From assembly GCA_028565635.1 (NCBI GenBank), contig JAOXYB010027179.1, forward strand, positions 1 to 31,691: a stretch of 31,691 nt of DNA. Direction: 5' to 3'. Below the pieces are notes generated by a model. That model saw only the letters and a program-made list of their open reading frames with translations, was not told the DNA's origin and searched no databases. Source of the DNA: Phoronis ovalis (lineage: Eukaryota > Phoronida > Phoronidae). The position numbers were made by a program, and so were the translations under genes. Below are positions 13,401 to 25,400 of this stretch, one piece after another. Each line of letters begins with the position of its first letter. Positions within the stretch are counted from its first letter, which is position 1.

Positions 13401-16400
13401 TCATGCACATGGGTGCTGTTTGTTCATGCAAGACATATAAGACAACCTGGCATTAGACTGAGTGCAGACAGCCAGTCACCTATAGCCACTATGGACAACT
13501 ACAGCTAGTGAATAGTGAATCCGTAAAATAAAGTTCTATTTCTCTTTTGCAGACAAGAATATGACAAATCTGAAATATGTAGCCAACTAAACTAATCCAG
13601 TATTTTAATAAAAACACCAATTTAACCCAAAATTAAACCTACTTGTAGTGAATTTTTTCTTGTTTTCTCTGTTGTTACACGTCGCCTGCCCATAGTATTA
13701 GATTTCTTAGTTTGTGCATGCATACTCTGTGTGCGGCGTAGTGCGGAAACTGATGTAGTTTGTGCCAAATTGCGACATCTTCCCAATAAGTCTGACATTG
13801 GTTTTCGTTGTATGCGCTCACTGTTATTGCGGACAACCCGGCGAGTCTTCTTGCCGTTATCATGCAATATTTCGCTCTGAATACTGATGGAAGACGATGT
13901 TTCCCAGGGATCAAATTTAACTGTTCTCGGTAAGGTATGAGAGCTGACACCACACATAGATGTGTTTCTTCGATTTATAACTCGTTCAGTTTGTGTTCTG
14001 AGTAAAGATGCAGATTCCCATTGGTCAGAGCTTGTATTGTGCGACTCCATACCATTTTCTTTTGGTGTCGAGTTTCTGTGAGATTCCCACGAAATGTCAA
14101 AGTCCTTCTTAACTGGACTTCTAATCTTCCGTACATACATATCGTCATGAGGTCTTGGGTTAATCTCTGGGGGTGGAGCCAGTTTGGGCATGTATAATTC
14201 TTCCTTTAGCAAGGATATTTCTCCTTCTTGTTCTAAACCAAACGTAATGTCACCAGTTATTCTACGATAGGGAGGTGACGTAGGAGTTGTAGCATTCAAG
14301 GATTTGGGGTTCACCACTTCCTTTTCATCCCATGGATCACATGTAGTAGTTTGTAGTGCCATGTCATTTTCTTTCAATTCCTCCTTCTTAGAATTAGAAT
14401 TAGGTACATCCCAGTGCACATCAAAATCTTTTTTAACTGGACTCTTGATTATTCTTATATACATGTCATCTTTCGGACGAGGATTTACTTCTGGAGTGGG
14501 GGCAAGCTTTGGCATATACAACTCATTCAGGTTACTCAGGGATGCTGTTTCCCAGTTATCAGACTTTTCAACTCCAAACGAGACATGTCCAGTTATTCTG
14601 CGATATGGTATCGTGGGGGAGGAACTAGATGACTTGGCCTTGAACACAATATTTTCAGAATTTTTCTGATTTTGCCAAGAATATTTTTCCCATCTAGATT
14701 TTCCAGCATCAGATTCTATTTTTCTTTTGAACATATCTGAACGTTCTGGATCAGCCTTACTTTCGGGTTCAACTTCAATCATTTCACCATTTCCTTGACG
14801 GAAATGGTTAACTTTACGCTCATGCATGTACTTCTTACTAGATTCCCTCATTGGAGGATCTGGCTTGAAATCTACTGGTTTCCGCATCTTCTCGCGTTCA
14901 TTCACTACGGCAAGCATCTCATCCAGCACTTCCATCAATATAACATCATTTTTGTCAAACTCTCTCTCAGATTCATGCCTGTTCACTTCTTTTCTTATAG
15001 GTGATGTAGAAGTACTACAATGCTTTACACTTCTACCGGCTTTATTCTTACCAAGTACAAGTTCTGGATCACTGTTATTAAGCTCATGTGTCAAATCATT
15101 GTTATTTAATTCAGAATTATGTTTATAAAGAATACTATTGTCAACATTTGTATTGACATTGTTATTTTTCATTGCTGTATAGGGTATCCCATGTTTGGCC
15201 TGGGAACCGCTAGTAGACATTTTTAATGGAGACAATGGGTGTTCTAGTAGAGACCTTTTCTCAGCTTCCATATAGCCAGTTTGAGTTTCAACTGATTTAA
15301 CTTGCTTCGGTTCCTGAAAACTAACATGTCCTCGAACTTTTGTACCCTTGCTTTGTTGTGAAGAATTTGGTGGTGATGGGACATTTGAACTACCTTGTTT
15401 AGACATGGTGTTGTTTCTGTAGGGAGAAGTAGCTGGTGTAATACTGTGCTGATGAATTTTAGTAGTATTTCCGACATGTGACATATCTCTGCTTTGTACT
15501 ACTGAATTATTAGGTGAAACCTCTTTAGTATTAGGTGTTGAATTTCTCTGAAGAGGTCTAGATTGCCTCTCAAATGACCCAGTGCTGACAGTTTGCTGTG
15601 ATAGGCTCAAACCACTCTTCTCACTTTTGACAAAACTTCTATCTAAAGACTCACCTCTGCTACCAGGATTGACGTCTATTGTTTTAAATCTGGAATTTCT
15701 AGGCAAAGATCTGGATCCAGTGTCAAATAAACTGTTATCAGATTGTTGCTGTATGGTAGAACCACTTTTCTGGGATCTAACGAAGTTTCTGTTTGAAGAT
15801 GCCTCTCTGCTATCAGGAGGAACATCCCTTGTTCTAGCTCTTGAATTCCTTGGCAAAGATCCAGTGTCAAATGAGTTGTGTACATCATGTTGCTGTGATA
15901 TGGAGGAACTACTTTTATAGGTTTTAGAATTTCTATCTAAAGATATATCTCTGCTATTAGGAGGAACATCTCTTGTTTGAGGTTTTGAATTTCTTAGCAA
16001 TGATCGAGAACCAGCTTTGAAGGAACTGTTAACAATTTGTTCCTGTATAGTGGGGCCACTTTTCTGAGATCTAACTGAGTTCCTATCTAAAGATTCACAT
16101 CCGTCATCAGAAGGGACATCTCTTGTTCCAGGTCTAGAATTCCTTGACAAAGATCTTGATCCAGTATCAAATAAATTGTGTACATTTTGTAACTGTGATA
16201 TAGAGGAACTACTTTTATAGCTTGCAACAGAATTTCTATCTAAAGATACATCTCTGCTATCAGGTGGAACATCTCTAGTTTTAGGTCTAGAATTTGTCTG
16301 CAGGGATTTGGATCCAGTCTCAAAGAAGTTGGTAAAACTTTGTTGATGCGACAAGCTGGAACCACTTTTATGTGATCTAAGAGAGTTTCTATCCAAGGAC

Positions 16401-19400
16401 ACATCTCTGCTACCAGGAGGGACATCTCTCATTCCAGAACTTGAATCCCTCACTTGAGATTTTGATTGAATTTCGAAGTTGTTAATCGTTTGTATCTGTG
16501 ATTTGTTGGAATTACCCTTTTGGTCTCTGACAGAGTTTCTAGCTGCAGATGGATCATTATTTCTTAACCTCATATCTCTGTGTAGAGATCTGGATGGTCT
16601 ATGAAATGAATCACTATTAATTCTGATTGGTGACTTACTAGAAGTATCTTGTTGGCTCTGAAGTGAACTTCTATCTAAAGATGCTTCTCGGCTTCTAACT
16701 GATATATTTGCAAGACTTCCATCTGGTTGTATGTCTACAGACACAACAGACATTTGTTGTGGTATAGATTTGTTGGAAGCTCTATGGAGTGAAACGTCCC
16801 TTGTTTGGGGAGTGTGTTGTATAGCAGCATTGTTTTCTGCAGACAAACTATCATGAAAGTTCTTAACATTTCGCTCTTTAGAAACACTTCTGCTTCTTTT
16901 AGGAGATCTCGAGGAATTACATTGTTTTCTTGTACTTCTTTCTTGTAACATACTTTTAATAAGTTCATTTTTTGTCTGCATGGCACCACCATTTACTTGT
17001 CTAGGTGATGTTGGGTTGGATTTTGATGGTGATATTAGCCTTTTCCTAAAATTTCCATTCACGGATGAATTACCATGGACAGTTTTCACACTGTCTGAGC
17101 CCAGTGCCAAAGCGTGCTGGGTAAGCAGCTTTAATCTTTCTTCATCTGTAACAAATACTGTATGTTTTGTTTGAACAAAATCTTCATAAGTTTTTCGCAC
17201 CTGGCTACGTTTTCCCTGCCTTCTTTCACTTTGGGTTCTGCGTATAAGTTTTGGACTTGGTTTTTTCTTAATAGTAAGATCACCACTAGGTTCAGTTCTT
17301 TTTAAAACCATTTTTATTTTTTATTACATTTAAACCAGCCTAAACAAGATATAGTCAAAAATGTCTGGCTTTTTAAAGATGCAACTCTTGAAAATGTCAA
17401 GTCAAATTTATCAGAATGGAATTGTATATGCAATGAATTAAACTTCCAAGTAGTGGGCGCCCACAGCAAACAACCATACTACAGATTAACATCCAAACAA
17501 TTTTAAATGTCAAAACAATTTCCATAAAATCAAATACCATAAAATTATAATCCAAATTAAAACCTGTGAGTCAGACTACAGGTATGGAAAATTGTACTCA
17601 ATAAATGAATCAGTCTGTCTTGCTGTTACATTAACCAAGTGCATCACCTAGTAATAGTAATTAGGTGTGTTCTATCAGTATGTATTCCAATTACTTGGTT
17701 CCTTAGTGATAATATCTATGTGATTGATTGATTTATTTCAGAAATCAGTTGTTTTTCAAATTTACACCCAATATTGTCCACTTGCGACACTTTACTTTTC
17801 ATAGTCATCATACAAGAAAATGTTCAGCAATCTTCACAATCAAGTTAAATTGAAAATGGTTTACTTCAACTTTTCACTTGTTGCATGTAAAGTTCCCCAG
17901 TATGTACAAGTCACAAGCAAGCCAACAAAGATGACACCTAATTGCAAGAATTCCTTCCTTTTGAATGCCAAGCTGACAGACTAGCCAATTTGTCATACAC
18001 CCAAAAGACAGGATTGAAGTTAAACAGGTAGATAATAGAATTATATGTTAATATGAAAAGCTTCCAACTAGTTCCATAATCACTGCTTAATCTGGTCATC
18101 AAAGGGATACATACAATAACCTTTTAAATAATTTGCAGACAGAAAAGCTCTCTGGAAGTTCAAACATGTTACATGTATGGAACAGACAAACTAATGTACT
18201 CCAATACACACAGACATTTTCTAATGATCATAATACCATTGCATATATTCACTGAACAAACAATGGTTGCTATCAGAATTATCAACAGCTACTAGAATAT
18301 GAATGTTTTTATATATATCAAGTTGTATTTCAAATTTAAGAATTATCTAAGATTATACTTCACAATTACTAAGGGAATATATATTAAGAAGTAAGTCCCA
18401 GAAATTACCAAGCATATAAAACTATTACATATCTCTAAAGAATGCTTTCATAATCACTGCTGGAATCCTACAGCTATTACCAAAATTATTTCTTAAAGGT
18501 TTGAGTACTGCATTTGTATGTATCAGCACAATCAGTTATTAATTCATGCTTGCATGTTATCTAGCCTATTAGACAATTTTAATTAAGGTAGTGAATACAT
18601 GTTCAAAACCAAAGCTATCTGGCTTAATGATCATTAACTAGTTTGATCTATTTCTCAAATAAAAGAGCTATTTGAAGGTCAGACTTATATTATTATTCTG
18701 ATGAAAAACAAAGTTTGCTGTTGATTTCTTTCTCCTGGTATTTTCAGAATGGAACAAGCAGGAATATTTTCAATATGATGACTGTTATGATGACAATAAA
18801 AACGCATACTTTTAAAACTACTTAACTTTAAAACGATACAACTCAGTAAAACTGCAACATACTATCTGATTTTTGACATGTGCAGTTTGCCTACACTTAT
18901 CTTTAATCGAAACGTTTGTTGCTGTTTAATCTTTTAATAAACACGGACGCTGGATGAATTTCGCAAATATTTTTTAAACTTTCAAAAAGATTAGTTGCAT
19001 CAAACGTTGCGATGGAAAAAAATGTAGAATTCTATCTTTTTAGTTATTAAATTAGCGACAGTGTTGTGCTCCCATCTAGTTCTATTAAGATACCGATCCT
19101 ACAAAATGTTTATGTGTTTCTCTTTCAAGCAAAAGACAATAGCTGAAAAATTGTCTAAAATTTTTTTTACTAATTAAAACTTTTAGTGAAAGGATACAAT
19201 TATGAAAGAAAACTATATCTCTCAATAATGAATTTACATATAAAAATTCAATTTATAATTTTAATTTACTAAAATATGCTTAAATATGTAAATATCATAT
19301 CACATAGTCTTGAGTCTATGCATTAAAATTCTAAAAGGAATTCCAGATTTTAAACTGCTATAAGACACTTATTTCAGCATAACTAAAGAGTCTGAAAGGG

Positions 19401-22400
19401 TACATGTACAGGAAATGTACTCAGTACCTTTTCCTCTAGATTAATCCTCTTAACATGAGATGTTTGATGTTAATTCCAGTAATCATATGGTATGCCCAAA
19501 TAAAATGCAGAATATCAGTGGATGTATTCATAACCAATATTTTAACAAGTAGGTGGATTTTTATAATTAGGAACCCATGTAACTGGTAAAGAAGCTTAAA
19601 TTCTATTGTACAAGAATCACTATGACACCTGGTGTTAAGACATGTTAGGTCAATGAACTAATAACCACAAGTTTATACTAAAAAGATAATTTGAAGCCAT
19701 AAATTTAGAATATAAAAAATGTACAACTGAAACAATTTGTATGAAGATTTATATACTACACTGTCAAACTAGGATATAAAACTCTTTTTTCATCCATGTC
19801 TGAATACCTACTTGCTGTTTATAAGCTCGTTTCAAGGTCAAATATCCTTCATCTTCTTTAAACTCTGTTGGTTCATACTTTGGCTTGAAAGTAACTTGAC
19901 GTTCTTGTTGCAATTTCATTTTTTACCATGTATATAATCCAGGCTGACTAATAAAACTGGGCTTGTGTTTAAATAAATCCCTTCGTTTTAGAAATATAGG
20001 CAACAGTTATAAATTATATAGACATCAACAATACCAGTCTTGTTATAATCCAGGTCTGTCTAAATTCTTTATGTTTTAAATAATCCAGACTTTTAAGGAG
20101 AACAGTATGTAATTCACAGTCGTCAATAACTTAGTATGATGTTATCAAATCCCGCATCCTATTTACTGAACACTAAAAATGTATGTTATTCATACAGTGA
20201 CCGCAATTACTACTATGTATTCTTAGCATAACCTGTCAGTACAAATATTCAAAATAGGATGACTAATAGCAGAAATATTCAACTACCTGTAAAATCCGGA
20301 AGTGATGAGATGATTTGACAAATTTAATAACCTATGTCTCGCACTCAAGAAAACAAATGATTCCTACCATAAGAACAAATAGAATGAGACAAACTAAATA
20401 GACATTCTATGTAAATATTATTTCTTTGCTATTTAAATGTTTAAATTTACACAAAAGCTCTATACTGCACATAAAAGGAACTGTTTTTATATTCAATTTC
20501 TACAATATAAAGTGCTTCATTGTGTGTTATACTTTTATTAGGGATGTCTTTTTTTATTTATACATCACTAGATAACTGCTGAGACAATAATTTCATTGTT
20601 ATAAGATACTACATGAAGAGTTTTTACAAATTTCTCTACTTAATAGAAAGAGGAAATATACACTTGATTGGCCATTAAATATGGGTGTTTTACTCTAGTC
20701 TGTTGTATAGTTTACTTTGTAATTCATTGCTTAGGTAAAACAAATATTTGGATCAGTTTGGCTACAAATGTTTCTTATATAATCAAAGTAGATAAACCCT
20801 CCTTATGTCTCTTTACACAAAAACAACTTATTTCATGACAAGTTAAGATTAGATACAATAGTTAAAGTGGTCTGATAACAGTGGATCTCAGAACTAAATA
20901 AAAATAAAACTCTACAAGATTACACTTGCATCACCATTTGAACTATGAATTAATTTTTAAATGTTAATCTGCTATTTTTCAAATTAATGATGAAAACTTA
21001 AAAACTGACATGAAATAAAATAAGACAGCTTTTGAAACTTTGTCCACATGGAGCATAAAGTAAATTATTTGTGACAACAAGACTGTTTACAAATAAGGTT
21101 AATAAGTGCCTCAGGGGGGGGGGCAGTCAATATAAAAGTGGGTACCCATGTTCCAACAAAATTTCGAGTGAAAGGGTATGTTTTTCGAACTGCCGGTGCA
21201 TAACGCGTGTTATGCGCTTAGGGTGTTTTTTTAAAGCTAAAATCACGAAAAGGGGTGATATTTTGGAGGTGTGACACTTCGTTAGGGTTGTTTTTTTTCT
21301 CAAAAGTCACTTCTTAGGGGTGTATTTTTTCAAAAAACTCACTTCCTTCGGTGTATTTTATGCAGAATTTCACTTTTTTTGAAAAGCCATGTTGGAACAT
21401 GGGTACCCACTTTCATACTGACTGCCCCCCCCCCCCCGGTGATAAGTGCATTGTAATTTATATTACTCCTAATAGTAACGAGTTGTCTCTTCTATGACAT
21501 TTGTGCTTAATTGCATTTACTTTTCATGATTTATTGACAAACGACCAAAATATCACAACATGACAAGGTGAAATATATATAATTATGTTTAGACTTTCAC
21601 AAATTTATTACAAGATATATAGTCTCTATAGAAGCTAGATTATGACACGTCTCTGAAGGATGGCAAGGACGGTTTTAAAAAAAAATCAAGCAAGCACACA
21701 AACAAAAAACAATGTATAAATGAAACTAAAGGCAAATGTCAAGTTACTTTTAGCTTCATTTTACAATAGTGTATCAAAGAAACAGTTCAATCATTATCAA
21801 AACAATATTCAAAATACTCTGCATACGTTCTGGTGGTCTGCTTTGAACTAATCTAGGTGGTCAAGGTTTTTAAGCTTTAATTCTGAGAGTTGTTCTGATT
21901 CAATAATCCTGACTCACAAGCACTAGTATGAGCTAACTAAAACACAAGAGAAAATTTGTTACCTTTGCTGCCACTATACTGAGCCCCATGCTCCCATGGA
22001 CTTTATTAAACTGGACCGTCATTATCTCTGGATCTCTTGGTAAACCAGGAGGTATCCCAGCATCTCCTGGGTGATCGGGAACATTACCATAGCTTCCCTG
22101 AAAAGAATGAAATGCTTACTTTGTATTTCCATATTTATAACCAAAGCACATGATGAAAACATTTACAGAGTTCTCCACCAAAATAGTCTTCGAATTCAAA
22201 GCATTGGGTTCTTAGTGTATGACTTACGCCAGTACAATTTTTTGTAGTTATTATTAATTCAAACATGGTTTGCAAAGAGTTAAAACAAAGGAAAGAGCAT
22301 ACAGATGATTCTTTCTAGTATGTAGGTGCATATCTCATCAAACAATGGATCTAATGACATTATTTAAAATGGTTGTACTGAACTGGTTAGTACAGTACAT

Positions 22401-25400
22401 CTTCAATAACACTATTCAGTAACTATGAGGGACTTTTAGATCACTAGATATCACCAGGTATTCCGTTTACTGTTGCTACAGTAAAACAATCAAATTTCAT
22501 GTGCCTAGCTAATGATGGCAGAGCCAGTGATATGTGCTGCCATCTATTGCACAGTATCTGAAAGCCCCTCATTGAATACGTTGAGGACATCGGCCAAAGT
22601 TTCCTGCATTCTTACATTATACAAAATGTAGTCAACAGGAATCCTCTGAACATTTTGGGAGAATCGCACTCTATTATTTTTTTCACGTTTCTCTGATTCT
22701 TTTTTCTGCACTCGTCGAAGAACGAGTTGTTTCGTAGCATGACTCATTCCCATTAGTTTATCAAAACATGTTACTGGTATAGAAAACTAAATCCTATTTT
22801 TATTGCTTGTATTAATCCACACTATCATTAACAGTAACCCAGTCAGTGCATGACCCGTCACACTGAACAGGAACTGTTTACAGAATAAAGGTCCTCTTCT
22901 TCTCTCACACATACGTGTACATGATAATCCTTCTTCATGTATTACCATATATTCCTAGCAGACTTTTTATTCGCATCCTCCTTATTATCACCTCAGAATA
23001 TGCTCAGTAGATTTTTATTACAAATTTCATGTCAGATGTTCTTCATGTTCATCAATTTACTTCCTTTAACAATAACCTAATGTATGAAATCCTACTTTTT
23101 TTGACACATTTCTAGTACAGTAATCACTTGGATTAATTATAGTAATTGAACTGTATGCACAACTTTCGTGATTAAATCTTAACACACTCAACGAAGTTAT
23201 ATGTAAACTACTGATAATACTAAATAAATTCAATATTGTGCAAAAAAATTACATGGTTTTAACTATATCTCTAACCAATTAGAAATTCCGTCAATAATGT
23301 TTAACACTTGTATACTAAATAAACTGCACAAAAACCAAACCAAACAAAGCCTTGAACAAAACGTTTATATTAACTCCTTCAGAAACATTAAGCGATAAGT
23401 AAGATTTAATTTTGTTAATGAAATTATATGCGATTCCTATGACGCACATATATTTCTTCAGTTGTACGTATACATTAGCTCATATTAATTACTTTTGTAC
23501 TCAAATTGACATCCTTAAAATAAGAAGTCGTCAAATTGAAATCAGTCAAAGTTTAATATCGCATCAGCAGATTATTACCAAAACGTCAACGACAGTACAT
23601 GCTGTTTTTTAAAAGGTTTCATTATATACATAAATATATAAATACTGCACTGAATTTTGATCTTACAACCTTTATAGTGTCACAAACAATCTATTTGCGA
23701 TAATAAGTATTCTTTTATATATATATGTTGCCATGGCATTGTTTTATCTTAATAGGTTTTTAAGGATATTTAATTAATATAGACCTGATAGTATAATGAC
23801 ATATAACATGAACTCTTTAGACTTGGTGCTATTACTGTAAAACATATCATGCTAATCTTCAGCATACCAAGCGACTCATCACAATACATGAACATACTCC
23901 ACTGACAATTACAATATTTAACACAACTATAAAATTTATGAAAACCAAACTTTTAAGCACATAATTAAGGTATGCGTACATTACAGCAGACCAGAAACTC
24001 AACACAAAATTTTGTTTAAAAGTTCATCTCCAAAAGAGACTAAACTAATAAATAATGTCACTAAAACTATCCCATGACATTAGAAATTACAATGTAATAG
24101 TATAAATTTGATTAGAAGACAGTTCACATTTCCATAGCAACTCCGTGTACACAGTGATTTATTAAATGTCCCTGCAGCATATAACATATAGCAATAATGA
24201 AACATGTCATAGCACAAGGCAGTAGTTCATATTCAGACTACAAATCAAAGTACACTTCAAATTGTTAATCAATATTATGCCACAAGCGAGTTCATCTCGT
24301 AACCAAGTCAAAGAACAAACAATTCATATCATACATACTATTGTTTGGACTTAATTCAATGAATAAAGGTGTAGGTAATAATTAATACATTACTTAGCAG
24401 TGATTGCTATTTGTGTCATACCTAATTGTAATCACAGAAATATTTAAACCACTTTCTTGAAAATCAATGGCCTATACAGGGGAGCTTTAATTATACATAA
24501 TAAAACGTTTCTAGCAGCATACATTTACTTTTAAAATTCTTATATCCAAATGTAACGCAATGTCATTTCTTTAAAGCAAACACACATTTTGTTAGTATTT
24601 GTGTCACTACCAATATAAACTTTAAATTGATGTGATAAATTAATAAACTGGACTTGGATAATAAACGGGGTGTTTTATGCATTACATATAATAAAGGTAT
24701 AAAAATTACATTACCTCTTGGGAGTCTGTCTGTTCATGTTCTTGCATATAAACAGTCCATAGTTGTGAAGCTCCTATGGTTAAGCGACAAATTCCTAAAC
24801 AAAATGTTCAAAAACTACAGATGACAACTTAATTCCAACTAACCTACATACACAGCTTTTATTGAGACTAGTTTCTATATCTAAATAAAACTACAACAAT
24901 TAAAAACAGAAACATGAATTGTGAACATTTCTTAACCGGTTTAATGCCTGTTGTTAACCAATAAAATTACTTTTTTGTTGGAAAGTCTCAAACACAGAGT
25001 TCAGTGAGCGTGGACTTAGGCCATACAAATGCAAGTACAATGAGAAGATAAAACATGACCTTGACCAAGTATACCGACTTTGCCACAACACAGCAATTAC
25101 AACTACAGGTTTGCCTACCAGTTTGACTCAGGGGCTCCAAAAACTCTGGTAACCCATTTGGCACTCCTTTCACAATATCGCATGAGTAGCCATCCTCAGG
25201 CAACAGAAAAGGTAAGTTAAGGTCAGGATCCTCTTCAAGACGAATATCTCGACCTTCACTACGAGTCAACTCATCAGCAGTGTTTTCAGCCACAGAAACC
25301 TAAGTGATACAAAATCATGATGAGGTATTAAAACCAGAAACCTTTGCTTGCAGATTAGAATAATTTTGATGACAAAAGATGAGACTTTTGGAATAATACC

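Noticed and set aside
14304-15920. Several plus- and minus-strand frames of 60-121 codons inside the large ORF
   Set aside because: Out-of-frame shadows of the repeat-built 1229-codon frame; their own repeats simply mirror its repeats.
22544-22753. 69-codon minus-strand frame with a basic helix (RRVQKKESEKREKNN)
   Set aside because: Isolated in an intron, no phase-compatible splice sites found, and overlaps a diverged repeat.
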